DNA of 53,875 nucleotides. Source: Embleya scabrispora DSM 41855 (GTDB taxonomy: Bacteria > Actinomycetota > Actinomycetes > Streptomycetales > Streptomycetaceae). The first letter of the stretch is position 1. The number at the start of each line of letters is the position of its first letter. The notes beneath the pieces are model-generated. The model searched no databases, was not told where the DNA came from, and saw only the letters and a program-made list of their open reading frames with translations. This document shows, piece by piece, positions 25,723-34,050 of the stretch. Position numbers and translations under genes: made by a program. The DNA lies in contig NZ_KB889702.1 in the NCBI RefSeq assembly GCF_000372745.1, positions 1-53,875 on the forward strand. Reading direction: 5' to 3'.

Positions 25723-25780
25723 GACTCGGCAATGTAGTTTTGTTTTTCGCCTCGGTGCTATCACCCGAGAGGACACCGCC

Positions 25781-26107
25781 ATGGCCCAGCGTGTAGTCGT
25801 CAGCCTGCACGACGACATCGACGGAAGCGAGGCCACGGAAACCATCCGTTTCGGCCTCGACGGCAAGTCGTATGAAATCGACCTTTCGGAAGAGCACGTT
25901 CAGCAGATGCGGGATGCCCTGGCCCCTTATCTCGCGGTCGCACGGCGAACCGCGCGCACGGGAAAGCCGTTCCGTCAGACGACCGTCGCCTCCGACCCCG
26001 CGGCGGTGCGGGCCTGGGCTCGGGCGCGCGGCATGGACGTGCCCGCCCGCGGGCGCATCCCGGCCCGCGTGTACGCGGAATTCGAGGCCGCCAACACCGC
26101 CAACTGA
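25781..26107 (+). CDS. Lsr2-family nucleoid protein (LsrL type)
   Basis: This 108-residue H-NS-like xenogeneic silencer of actinobacteria has an N-terminal dimerisation domain (MAQRVVVSLHDDIDGSEATE, then IRFGLDGKSYEIDLSEEH). Its C-terminal DNA-binding part is VRAWARARGMDVPARGRIPARV, where the RGR triplet enters the minor groove of AT-rich DNA. Streptomyces has two paralogues, and the position beside purS matches LsrL. A gagagga ribosome site precedes the ATG. Two palindromic decamers and a DnaA-box cluster lie upstream, and autoregulation through the AT-rich promoter is likely. Confidence 0.93.
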   Translation: MAQRVVVSLHDDIDGSEATETIRFGLDGKSYEIDLSEEHVQQMRDALAPYLAVARRTARTGKPFRQTTVASDPAAVRAWARARGMDVPARGRIPARVYAEFEAANTAN

Positions 26108-26156
26108 CATCACCACCCTCCCGGCGCCCCCCGCGATCGACGCCCGGCCGGGCCTT

Positions 26157-26196
26157 CCGATCCCCGTCCCGCACCAGTCGGCAGGGCGGGGATCGG
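26157..26196 (+). terminator. Terminator of lsr2-type gene
   Basis: ccgatccccgtcccgc pairs with gggcggggatcgg across an 11-nt loop, 50 bp after the stop. No U-run follows, which is common for streptomycete hairpin terminators. Confidence 0.65.
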
Positions 26197-26319
26197 GGCA
26201 ACCGCGAAAGAACTTTTCCGGCAAAGTCGGACATCCGTAACGATCCGACTCCGGAGCGTGCTTGGCACCTCCGGGGGTCCTATAGAGTTCTCTTGCACCC
26301 GGGAAACCGGGGAACACAC

Positions 26320-26391
26320 GCAGGCGTAGCTCAGTGGTAGAGCGCCCCCTTTCCAAGGGGGAGACGCAGTGTTCGATTCCTGTCGCCTGCT
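26320..26391 (+). tRNA. tRNA-Gly (anticodon TCC) with a bulged base in the T-stem
   Basis: Acceptor gcaggcg/cgcctgc, D-arm gctc/gagc and anticodon arm ccccc-tttccaa-ggggg (TCC) are normal. The T-stem pairs only if T26370 is bulged: gcag(T)g with loop ttcgatt and cctgt. Without the bulge the 5-bp stem has three mismatches. The gene is therefore one base longer than expected. It may be functional, decayed or a sequencing error. Confidence 0.88.
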
Positions 26392-26482
26392 CTGCTCGAC
26401 CCCTCGAACCGAGGTCGGTGGCAACCACCTCCGCGGATCGGGTAGGGTTGGGGACACAACGCGGGGCAAAACCCCGGGTCGT

Positions 26483-26555
26483 GCGGACGTGGCTCAGTTG
26501 GTAGAGCATCACCTTGCCAAGGTGAGGGTCGCGAGTTCGAATCTCGTCGTCCGCT
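26483..26555 (+). tRNA. tRNA-Gly (anticodon GCC)
   Basis: The 73-nt cloverleaf has acceptor gcggacg/cgtccgc, D-arm gctc/gagc, anticodon loop ttgccaa reading GCC, and T-arm gcgag-ttcgaat-ctcgt. Discriminator T is normal for tRNA-Gly. It reads the GGC/GGT codons that dominate this genome. Confidence 0.96.
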
Positions 26556-26560
26556 CCATG

Positions 26561-26595
26561 AGAAGGCCGGATCACTTGTGATCCGGCCTTCTTGC
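26561..26595 (+). terminator. Terminator after tRNA-Gly(GCC)
   Basis: This is a perfect 15-bp stem (agaaggccggatcac / gtgatccggccttct) with a 2-nt gap, followed by tgc. It lies 6 bp after the tRNA. Confidence 0.8.
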
Positions 26596-26709
26596 TGTGC
26601 GCGAAAAGCGTGTGCCGCATCTCCCGGGCCCGTGGGAAGCGGGCGCGCGGGGCCGAGACGGCGACACCGCCGGACCCGGCGGGGGTCCGGCGGTGATCGG
26701 GTGTCGTGG

Positions 26710-27612
26710 TCAGGCCCAGCGGCGGCCGGTCAGCCGCTCGTACGCCTCGACGTACTTCTCGTGCGTACGCCGGACGACCTCCTCGGGCAGAGCCGGCGGC
26801 GGGGTGTCCGCCGCGCGGTCCCAGCCGGACTCGGGCGAGGCCAGCCAGTCGCGCACGTACTGCTTGTCGAAGGACGGCTGGGCGTGGCCGGGCTCCCATT
26901 CGTCGGCCGGCCAAAAACGCGACGAGTCGGGAGTGAGCACCTCGTCGGCCAGCACGAGCCGGCCATCCGTATCGAAGCCGAACTCGAACTTGGTGTCGGC
27001 CAGGATGATCCCGCGTTCGCGGGCGATGTCCCGGGCCCGGCTGTAGACGGCCAGCGTGGCCTGGCGCAGCGACGTGGCCAGTTCGGCGCCGTGGTTCTCG
27101 GCGACGTAGTCGTACGAGACGTTCTCGTCGTGCTCGCCGACCTCGGCCTTGGTGGCCGGGGTGAAGATCGGTGCGGGCAGTTCGGAGCCGTCGGTCAGGC
27201 CCTCGGGCAGCGTGATCCCGCACACCGTGCGCGAGGAGCGGTATTCCACCAGGCCGGATCCGGCCAGGTAGCCGCGCGCCACGCACTCGACCGGCACCAT
27301 GTCCAGGCGTCGGCACACCAGCGCGCGGCCGGCCCAGTCGGCGGGGGCGCCGGCCGGTACCTCGGTGGAGATCACGTGGTTGGCACACAGGTCCGCGAGC
27401 AGCTCGAACCACCACAGCGACATGCTGGTGAGGATCCGGCCCTTATCCGGGATCTCCGGGTCCAGGACCCAGTCGAAGGCCGACATCCGGTTGCTCGCCA
27501 CCATCACGAGGTTGCCCTCGGCGTCGGTGTACAGATCACGCACCTTGCCGGTGTGGATGTGGGTCAGGCCGGGAACCTCGACCGGCTCGGGCTTGGTGAC
27601 GAATCCGCTCAC
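26710..27612 (-). CDS. purC: Phosphoribosylaminoimidazole-succinocarboxamide synthase
   Basis: The 300-residue PurC (SAICAR synthase) joins aspartate to CAIR with ATP, step eight of the pathway. It carries HTGKVRDLYTDAEGNLVMVASNRMSAFDWVL at the N-terminus, then VECVARGYLAGSGLVEY, LADTKFEFGFD and DEVLTPDSSRFWPADEW. The length is typical. The start is the GTG at 27612, since the family begins with (V/M)SGFVTKPEPVEVPG; two in-frame GTG codons lie just upstream. A much longer open frame extending to 29322 is spurious. Confidence 0.96.
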   Translation of the reverse strand: MSGFVTKPEPVEVPGLTHIHTGKVRDLYTDAEGNLVMVASNRMSAFDWVLDPEIPDKGRILTSMSLWWFELLADLCANHVISTEVPAGAPADWAGRALVCRRLDMVPVECVARGYLAGSGLVEYRSSRTVCGITLPEGLTDGSELPAPIFTPATKAEVGEHDENVSYDYVAENHGAELATSLRQATLAVYSRARDIARERGIILADTKFEFGFDTDGRLVLADEVLTPDSSRFWPADEWEPGHAQPSFDKQYVRDWLASPESGWDRAADTPPPALPEEVVRRTHEKYVEAYERLTGRRWA

Positions 27613-28013
27613 TGAAACCAGCACTTTCTCGGGTCGTGGGCTCGCCGCGTGTGCGCCGGGGCGAGGCGAGCCGAGTCTTTCACGGCACCGGTCGACGCCG
27701 GAACGCGCCGGGCCGACGGCGGGGCCGCTCGTGCGTGGATGCCGGACGGCCCGACCCAAGCCACGGCCGGCGGATTCCGGTGGGTCGGGCCACGGCGTCG
27801 TACGGCGGCGTGCCTCGGCGTGCCGGGGAAGCAGCCGCGTAGTGGTCTGTGATCGGCGGTTTCCCCGGAGCGCGCGGAGCGCGTCCGGCGTGCGCGCCCG
27901 GGGAAGCAGCCGCGCGGTGGTCCGATCGGCTGTTCGCCGGTGCGGCGAGGAGCCCGCGCCTCGGATGCGGTGCCCCGGGCGACGCGTCCGCTCCAGGGTT
28001 CGCCGGACCGGGT
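27613..28013. other. Gene-free stretch with partial 75-bp duplication
   Basis: No gene is seen on either strand between purC and the M48-like gene. The sequence is GC-rich. A direct repeat (ggggaagcagccgcg...gatcggc) occurs at 27825 and 27900. Confidence 0.55.
27825..27931. repeat. Imperfect 75-bp direct repeat
   Basis: The segment ggggaagcagccgcg(t/c), gtggtc and gatcggc recurs at a 75-bp offset (27825 and 27900). The first ~30 bp of each unit match well, while the rest is diverged. Confidence 0.5.
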
Positions 28014-29399
28014 TCAGGCCGCCGAGCCGCCCGGGTGGACCGGTTCTCGGGTGGGGATGCCGATGCGGGCCAGCCACGTGCGCAGCGGGGCGTCGTTGCC
28101 CTCGTCGACGGCGCGGGTGATCAGGGTCGCCAGGTCGACCGCCCGGCCGGCGCCGTCGACCAGGACCGGGCCGTCCAGCCAGTCCACCGCCGGCCGCATC
28201 CGGCCGGTGTCCAGGGCCGCGCACGCGACCACCGCGAACAGGTGGTCGGCGGCCTCGCGCCGGCCCTCGTCCGGATCCCGGCGCAGCCCCGCCAGGGCGT
28301 CGTCGACCGGGGCCGCGAACGCCTCGGCCCTCGCCCGCCAGACCGGCTCGATGACCGCTCGCGGGTAGTCCGCCCAGCGGACCGGGTCCGGGGTCGGGCC
28401 GTCCGCGAAGATGTCCGCCGCGAGGCGGGAGACCTCGCCGTCCATGGCGATCGGGTCGGTGAGCAGGTCGCTGGCGGGCCGCTCGGCCAGCCGCGCGCCG
28501 AACGCGTCGGCGAGCTTGTCCCGCCGGGACAGCTCGGTCAGCGCCGACACCACGCCCGCCATCAGCGCGTCCGGGCGCCGTCCGATCGTCCAGGCGGGGG
28601 CCGCCAGCCGGGTCAGCAGCCGGTCCCAGCCCGCGTAGGCCAGGCCGACCTGTTCGTGTGCGGCGGCCCGCAGTTCCGGCTCCAGCGGGATGGCCAGCGC
28701 CGCCGCGCCGACCGCGATCTCGCGTTCCATCAGCTCGGCGTGCCCCCGGCACAGGCCCAGCAGTTGCCGGGCGAACGCGCGGGAGACGCGGCGGGCCGGG
28801 CGCAGCGGGCGCGGGCCGGGCGAGCGTCGTACGTCGGCGACGGCGTCCAGTCTGCGCACCCAGCGGCGCGCGCCCGCGACGGCAGGTTCGGCCGATGCCT
28901 CGGTGCCCGCCACGACCGGGGCGAGCAGGGCGCGCAGTTCGCCCTCCCGCAGCCACCACAGGAACGGGGCGCCGATCACCAGCACGGTGCGCCGGGCCCG
29001 TCGGGGGTCGGGTTCCAGCCAGCTGTCGCATTCGGGGCACAGCCGGATGCCGTCCGGCGTCGGGACGCGCAGTTCCTCGGCCAGTGCGCGCACCATCGTG
29101 TGCAGTTCGGGGGCGTCCCGTGGGTTCAGCGTGATCGCCGGGACGCCGGTCCTGCGCACCAGCGCGAGGTCGAGTGCGACCCAGGCGAGCACGGCCACCA
29201 GGGCCGCCGCCAAGGCGGCGAGCAGCGTTCCCGACGCGCTTTCGCCGTAGGTGCGCGAGGCGCCGTACAGCAGCAGGCCGGCGGCCGCGAGCGTGGCAAG
29301 GACAGCGCCGTTGCGCACCCACAACACAGCGCGCGCCCGCGCGCGCGCCTCGGCCAGCGCCAGCGGTTCGGCCGACTCGCCCACACGCATCGCCCCCAT
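28014..29399 (-). CDS. Membrane-anchored M48-like pseudo-peptidase
   Basis: The protein has 461 residues. Two transmembrane helices (about 31-47 and 59-80) are followed by a soluble domain laid out like M48 (HtpX/Ste24) peptidases. The segment TVLVIGAPFLWWLREGELRALLA leads exactly to where M48 enzymes have HELGH, but here the sequence is PVVAG (161-165). The second motif region (HAELMEREIAVGAAALAI) keeps a glutamate but not the usual ExxxD. A CPEC pair sits near residue 121. It should therefore not be a zinc protease. It may be a regulatory or scaffolding relative. An unknown membrane protein stands between purC and purD in Streptomyces too, as far as I recall. Met4 is an alternative start. 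Confidence 0.7.
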   Translation of the reverse strand: MGAMRVGESAEPLALAEARARARAVLWVRNGAVLATLAAAGLLLYGASRTYGESASGTLLAALAAALVAVLAWVALDLALVRRTGVPAITLNPRDAPELHTMVRALAEELRVPTPDGIRLCPECDSWLEPDPRRARRTVLVIGAPFLWWLREGELRALLAPVVAGTEASAEPAVAGARRWVRRLDAVADVRRSPGPRPLRPARRVSRAFARQLLGLCRGHAELMEREIAVGAAALAIPLEPELRAAAHEQVGLAYAGWDRLLTRLAAPAWTIGRRPDALMAGVVSALTELSRRDKLADAFGARLAERPASDLLTDPIAMDGEVSRLAADIFADGPTPDPVRWADYPRAVIEPVWRARAEAFAAPVDDALAGLRRDPDEGRREAADHLFAVVACAALDTGRMRPAVDWLDGPVLVDGAGRAVDLATLITRAVDEGNDAPLRTWLARIGIPTREPVHPGGSAA

Positions 29400-29582
29400 C
29401 CGATCCTGGATCCGGGGATCACTCGTCCGGGTCGTCGGTCACGACCCGCGGTGCTCGCACGATAATGCGACGAGTTCGGGTGTTCAGCCCCTTCGGGCGG
29501 AACACCATCCCTGCGAGTGAGATCCGGGGCCGGACGGCTGCGTGTGTTTGAGCCGACCGATGACGCTCGCGAACGGCCGAAT

Positions 29583-30863
29583 TCAGCCGTTCGCGACCCC
29601 ACCGGCGACGCTGATCTCGCCCCGGATCGCCTTGGCGGCGATGTCGGTGCGATGGTGCGAGCCGGGCAGGCCGATCAGCGCGACACCCTCGTACGCGCGG
29701 TCGCGGGCCTGCTCCAGGGTCGCCCCGGTGCCGGTCACCGAGAGCACCCGGCCACCGGAGGACAACACGTCGCCGGCCTCGCCGCGGCGGGTGCCGCCGT
29801 GCAGGACGTAGGTGTGCGGGAGCTTGGCCACCTCGGCCAGGCCCTTGATCGGGTCGCCGGTGCGCGGGGTGGCCGGGTAGTTCTCCGCGGCCACCACGAC
29901 GGTCACCGCCGCGCCCTCGTGCCAGCGCAGCGGCTCCAGCCCGCCCAGGCGCCCGGTGGCGGACGCGTGCAGCACGCCGGCCAGCGGGGTGGCCAGGCTC
30001 GCCAACACGACCTGGGTCTCCGGGTCGCCGAACCGGCAGTTGTACTCGATCACGCGCGGGCCGCGCGAGGTCAGCGCCAGCCCGATGAACAGCACACCGG
30101 AGAACGGGGTGCCCCGGCGGCGCATCTCGTCCACGGTGGGTTGGGCGACGGTGCGCACCAGGTCCTCGGTCAGGCCCTCGGGGGCCCACGGGAGCGGGGT
30201 GTAGGCGCCCATGCCGCCGGTGTTGGGGCCCGCGTCGTCGTCGCCGACCCGCTTGAAGTCCTGGGCGGGCTGCAGGGCCACCACGTCGTTGCCGTCGCAC
30301 AGCACGAACAGCGAGACCTCGGGGCCGTCCAGGAACTCCTCGATCACCACACGGTCGCAGGAGGCGGCGTGCGCGCGGGCGACCTCGATGTCGTCGGTGA
30401 CCACGACGCCCTTGCCGGCGGCGAGGCCGTCGTCCTTGACCACGTAGGGCGGCCCGAACGCGTCCAGCGCGTGGTCGGCCTCCTCGGGGGTGGTGCACAC
30501 GTAGCTGCGCGCGGTGGGCACGCCGGCCGCGGCCATCACCTCCTTGGCGAACGCCTTGGAGCCTTCCAGCCGGGCGGCGGTGCCGGACGGGCCGAAGCAG
30601 TCGATGCCACGGGCGCGCACGGCGTCCGCGACCCCGGCGACCAGCGGCGCCTCGGGGCCGACGACGACGAGGTCGACGCCGAGCCGTTGCGCGAGGTCGG
30701 CCACGTCCCCGGCGTTGAGGGCGTCGACCTGGCGCAGCTCGGCCACCTGGGCGATGCCGGCGTTGCCGGGCGCGCAGTAGACGGCGGAGACCGCGGAGTC
30801 GAGGGAGAGCGAGCGGCACAGCGCGTGCTCACGGGCACCGCTGCCAATCACGAGGACCTTCAC
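29583..30863 (-). CDS. purD: Phosphoribosylamine-glycine ligase
   Basis: The 426-residue PurD (GAR synthetase) is an ATP-grasp enzyme joining glycine to phosphoribosylamine, step two. It shows [30 protein letters not shown], the ATP-binding [25 protein letters not shown] and [12 protein letters not shown]. The C-terminal domain ends [17 protein letters not shown]. The length and all motifs are normal. It is followed downstream by the M48-like gene on the same strand. Confidence 0.97.
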   Translation of the reverse strand: MKVLVIGSGAREHALCRSLSLDSAVSAVYCAPGNAGIAQVAELRQVDALNAGDVADLAQRLGVDLVVVGPEAPLVAGVADAVRARGIDCFGPSGTAARLEGSKAFAKEVMAAAGVPTARSYVCTTPEEADHALDAFGPPYVVKDDGLAAGKGVVVTDDIEVARAHAASCDRVVIEEFLDGPEVSLFVLCDGNDVVALQPAQDFKRVGDDDAGPNTGGMGAYTPLPWAPEGLTEDLVRTVAQPTVDEMRRRGTPFSGVLFIGLALTSRGPRVIEYNCRFGDPETQVVLASLATPLAGVLHASATGRLGGLEPLRWHEGAAVTVVVAAENYPATPRTGDPIKGLAEVAKLPHTYVLHGGTRRGEAGDVLSSGGRVLSVTGTGATLEQARDRAYEGVALIGLPGSHHRTDIAAKAIRGEISVAGGVANG

Positions 30864-30900
30864 ACCGGCAGCCTAGTGCCGTGCGCCACGAGCACCGAAC

Positions 30901-31503
30901 TCAGGCGAAGACCACCATCGCGCCCAGCGTCACACTTTCCTGGGCTGCGGCGTACAGGGTCGCCCACACGAAGCGCTCGCGGGCGAAGGGCGCGCCGTCG
31001 TAGGTGGGCGTGGGCCGGGGCGGGTCGAGCAGGTCCACCCCGATGTAGGGGGCCAGGTCCTCCAGCTCGCGCAGCATGCCCAGGCTGGAGCCCAACGGCC
31101 CGCCGTCCTCGGGCAGCGGGTCGTCCATCAGCGGCTGCGGGAAGTCGACGGGCAGGTAGGCGCCCGCGTGGTCGTAGTGCCAGACCAGGTGGGAGAACTG
31201 GGCGGCCGCCTCGAAGGTCTCCAGGAGGCGGTCGTAGTCCTCGCCCAGCCGCTCCACCGGGGTGACCGGGAACCCCGTGCGGTGCAGCAGATAGGCGCGG
31301 CGCAGGTAGTGCAGCGATTCGTGGTCGAACGCGCCCGCGAGGCGTACCTCGGCGGTGCCCGGCTGCCACGTGCGCACCGGCACGGCCGGCAGGCCGTTGA
31401 CGACGAGCGCGGCATCGTAGGCGGCCAGCTCGTCGCGGAACGGATTCTCCGGGTTGTGACACAGCGCGTCCACCAGCGGAACGAGCCAGACGTCGCAATC
31501 CAC
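30901..31503 (-). CDS. Conserved streptomycete protein of unknown function
   Basis: This 200-residue soluble protein is rich in aromatic and acidic residues. It contains WLVPLVDALCHNPENPFR, FDHESLHYLRRAYLLHRTG, FSHLVWHYDHAGAYLPVDFP and ERFVWATLYAAAQESVTLGA. There is no signal peptide, membrane helix or known catalytic motif. It could be a small cytoplasmic adaptor or immunity-type protein, but that is a guess. The GTG at 31503 is used. It lies 37 bp upstream of purD on the same strand and is likely co-transcribed with it. Confidence 0.7.
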   Translation of the reverse strand: MDCDVWLVPLVDALCHNPENPFRDELAAYDAALVVNGLPAVPVRTWQPGTAEVRLAGAFDHESLHYLRRAYLLHRTGFPVTPVERLGEDYDRLLETFEAAAQFSHLVWHYDHAGAYLPVDFPQPLMDDPLPEDGGPLGSSLGMLRELEDLAPYIGVDLLDPPRPTPTYDGAPFARERFVWATLYAAAQESVTLGAMVVFA

Positions 31504-31577
31504 GGTGCAGCTCCCGGTCTTGTCGGTGCGGGTGGCGGGTCAGGGCGCCACCGTACCGTCCTGCGGCGAAGCGATCG

Positions 31578-32300
31578 TCAGCGCGCGTCCGCCAGTTCGC
31601 GGGCGAGCCGGCGGCCGACCGAGGTGTAGTCGCGCATCAGCGCCATCGCCGCCTCCGCGTCGCGCCGCGCGACCCGGTCGGCGAGTTCGCGGTAGCGGCC
31701 CCAGCCCGACGTGGTCGGCGGTGCGTCGCGCAGGTAGGGAACGATGTACATCCAGGCCTGGACCCGGAGCACGGCGAGCACGTCCGCCAGTCGGCGATTG
31801 CCGCTCCAGCGCCCGAGTTCGGCGAAGAAGCGGCGATCGAGCAGGGCCACCTCGGACACGTCGCCGTTCCACCGCGCGGCGTCGAGCCGGTCGCCGAGCG
31901 CACGCAGCGCGGGCATCGCCTCCTCCGGCGCGGTGCGCGCGACCCGGCCGATCAGCGGCACGCCGAGCAGTCGGCGGGACTCGACGATCTCGGCGAAGTC
32001 GGTCCAGGTGAAGGTGCACACCTGGAAGCCGCGGTGGTGGCCGCCGAGCAGCAGACCCTGCGCGGCCAGTTGGATCAGCGCCTCCCGCACGGGAGTTGCC
32101 GAGACCCCGAAGCGTTGCGCGGTCTCGTTGACGGTGAGCGAGGTGCCGGCCGCGAGTCGCCCGGTCACCAGGTCGTCGCTGAGCACTTCGGCGATCTCCT
32201 GGCGCAGGCTGATCCGCCGCAACGGGGCCTTCCCGCCGAGGGGATCGGCCGCGCCGAAAAACAGGCCGCCGTCTAAAACACTGCCCTGTGCCGACTGCAC
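31578..32300 (-). CDS. GntR-family regulator (FadR/FCD type) with an early TTA codon
   Basis: The protein has 240 residues. An N-terminal winged helix (LSDDLVTGRLAAGTSLTVNE, then FGVSATPVREALIQLAAQGL) is followed by an all-helical FCD effector domain (EIVESRRLLGVPLIG to the C-terminus) that usually binds a carboxylic acid via a metal. Codon 9 is TTA (32274-32276), read in Streptomyces only by the bldA tRNA, so synthesis may be developmentally timed. GTG 32300 follows gggaagag. The ligand and targets are unknown; the adjacent aminotransferase and the unknown gene upstream of purD are candidates. Confidence 0.85.
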   Translation of the reverse strand: MQSAQGSVLDGGLFFGAADPLGGKAPLRRISLRQEIAEVLSDDLVTGRLAAGTSLTVNETAQRFGVSATPVREALIQLAAQGLLLGGHHRGFQVCTFTWTDFAEIVESRRLLGVPLIGRVARTAPEEAMPALRALGDRLDAARWNGDVSEVALLDRRFFAELGRWSGNRRLADVLAVLRVQAWMYIVPYLRDAPPTTSGWGRYRELADRVARRDAEAAMALMRDYTSVGRRLARELADAR

Positions 32301-32482
32301 GCGGTCTCTTCCCGCCGGCCGTCGACGCCGTCGCGTCGACGGGCATCCGTCCGATCAAGTCGATCGCGTCGATCATATGAACGGATATCCGATTTGGGGA
32401 GCAACGTGCCCATCCGATTTCGCCCGCGACGTCGGGAGTTCGTCCGTCGGATCCGCCGACGGCGGGCCGCGGACGCCGAAAA

Positions 32483-32518
32483 AGCCGTACCCGCACCGGT
32501 CGGGGTGCGGGTACGGCT
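32483..32518 (-). terminator. Terminator of the class III aminotransferase gene
   Basis: This is a perfect 15-bp stem (agccgtacccgcacc / ggtgcgggtacggct). On the minus strand it is followed by a T-run (ctttttc). It is a clear intrinsic terminator. Confidence 0.88.
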
Positions 32519-32586
32519 CGTTGCGTGGGCCCGACCCGGACCGCCCGAGGCGGTCGGGCGGATCCGCGGAAGGGGCCGGCGGGTGC

Positions 32587-33939
32587 TTACGCGCAGAACG
32601 CGTCCGCGACGGTCAGCGCCTCGTCCAGGATGGCCAGGCCCTCCTTGACCTCACCCTCGGTGCTCGTGCACGGCGGCACCACGTGGGTGCGGTTCATGTT
32701 GACGAACGGCCACAGGCCGCGGGCCTTGCAGGCCGCGGTGAACTCGTTCATCGGCTGCGCGGCCGGGCCCGCGGCGTTGTAGGCGACCAGCGGCTCGCGG
32801 GTCTCCTTGTCCTTGACCAGCTCGATCGCCCAGAACACGCCGAGGCCGCGGACCTCGCCGACGCTCGCGTGCCGCTCGGCCATCGCGCGCAGCTCGGGGC
32901 CGATCACGCTCTCGCCGAGCCACTTGGCGTTCTCGACGATCTTCTCCTCGCGCATCGCGGTGATCGTCGCGACGGCGGCGGCGCACGCGAGCGGGTGACC
33001 GGAGTAGGTCAGGCCGCCGGGGAACGGGCGCTCGCGGAACGTCTCGAAGATGCGGTCGGAGATGATCACGCCGCCGAGCGGGACGTATCCGGAGTTGACG
33101 CCCTTGGCGAAGGTGATCAGATCCGGGGTGATGTCCCAGTTGTCCACCGCGAACCACGCGCCGGTGCGGCCGAAGCCGGCCATCACCTCGTCGGCGATGA
33201 AGATGATCCCGTACTTGTCGCACAGCGCCCGGACACCGGCGAGGTAGCCGGCCGGCGGCACCAGGATGCCCGCGGTGCCGACCACGGTCTCCAGCACGAT
33301 CGCGGCGATCGTCTGGGCGCCCTCGAACACGATGGTGTTCTCCAGGTGCGCCAGCGCGCGCTCGCACTCCTGCGCCTCGCCGTCCGCGTGGAAGGCGGAG
33401 CGGTAGGCGTACGGACCCCAGAAGTGCACGATGCCGGACACGCCGGTCTCGTTCGGCCAGCGGCGCGGGTCGCCGGTCAGCGCGATCGCGTTGGCGGTGG
33501 CGCCGTGGTACGAGCGGTAGGTGGAGAGCACCTTGTGCCGGCCGGTGTGCAGGCGCGCCATCCGGATCGCGTTCTCGTTCGCCTCGGCGCCGCCGTTGGT
33601 GAAGAAGACTCGGTTGAGGTCGCCGGGGGCGAGTTCGGTGATCAGCCGCGCGGCCTCGCTGCGGGCGTCGTTGGCGAAGGCCGGCTGGATCATGCACAGC
33701 TTGTCGGCCTGCGCCTTGATCGCCGCGACGACCTTGGGGTGCTGGTGTCCGATGTTGGTGTTGACCAGCTGCGACGCGAAGTCCAGGTACCGGTTGCCGT
33801 CGTAGTCCCAGAAATAGGAACCTTCGGCACCCGCGACCGCCAGCGGGCTGATGAGCCCCTGCGCGGACCAGGAGTGGAAGACATGGGCGCGGTCGGCGTC
33901 GTAGACGGCCTGCCCGGCCGCCGGGTCCAGAGTGCTCAT
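32587..33939 (-). CDS. Class III PLP-dependent aminotransferase
   Basis: The 450-residue protein resembles taurine-pyruvate, beta-alanine or putrescine-type omega-aminotransferases. Evidence is SYFWDYDGNRYLDFASQLVN, FFTNGGAEANENAIRMAR (PLP phosphate site), YRSYHGATANAIALTGDPR, FIADEVMAGFGRTGAWFA, and the Schiff-base lysine near residue 279 in TFAKGVNSGYVPLGGVI. It transfers an amino group from an omega-amine to a keto acid. The precise substrate cannot be read from sequence. A GntR regulator lies downstream on the same strand. The length is normal and the start ATG is clear. Confidence 0.88.
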   Translation of the reverse strand: MSTLDPAAGQAVYDADRAHVFHSWSAQGLISPLAVAGAEGSYFWDYDGNRYLDFASQLVNTNIGHQHPKVVAAIKAQADKLCMIQPAFANDARSEAARLITELAPGDLNRVFFTNGGAEANENAIRMARLHTGRHKVLSTYRSYHGATANAIALTGDPRRWPNETGVSGIVHFWGPYAYRSAFHADGEAQECERALAHLENTIVFEGAQTIAAIVLETVVGTAGILVPPAGYLAGVRALCDKYGIIFIADEVMAGFGRTGAWFAVDNWDITPDLITFAKGVNSGYVPLGGVIISDRIFETFRERPFPGGLTYSGHPLACAAAVATITAMREEKIVENAKWLGESVIGPELRAMAERHASVGEVRGLGVFWAIELVKDKETREPLVAYNAAGPAAQPMNEFTAACKARGLWPFVNMNRTHVVPPCTSTEGEVKEGLAILDEALTVADAFCA

Positions 33940-33993
33940 GCGGCCACCCTACGGCCGGACAAACGCCGCTCGAACCGTCAGATTGTCAACGAT

Positions 33994-34033
33994 CACCGGC
34001 CCCGGCCGACAGTGTGTCGGACCGGGGCCGGTG
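33994..34033 (-). terminator. Terminator of purA
   Basis: caccggccccggccgaca pairs with tgtcggaccggggccggtg around a small loop. It lies 17 bp past the purA stop. Confidence 0.8.
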
Positions 34034-34050
34034 CTGCGTTTCGCCGTCGG

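Larger units (their letters stand above)
25284..25780. other. Divergent control region between purS and the lsr2-type gene
   Basis: About 500 bp without a gene separates two divergent transcription units. The half nearer purS (25435-25574) carries four DnaA-box-like nonamers. The half nearer lsr2 (25610-25760) is AT-rich and contains two copies of a palindromic decamer. Both promoters should lie here. Confidence 0.75.

Noticed and set aside
32587-33939. Biosynthetic gene cluster around the class III aminotransferase
   Set aside because: Neighbours are purine and housekeeping genes; no synthases, carriers or tailoring enzymes are present.
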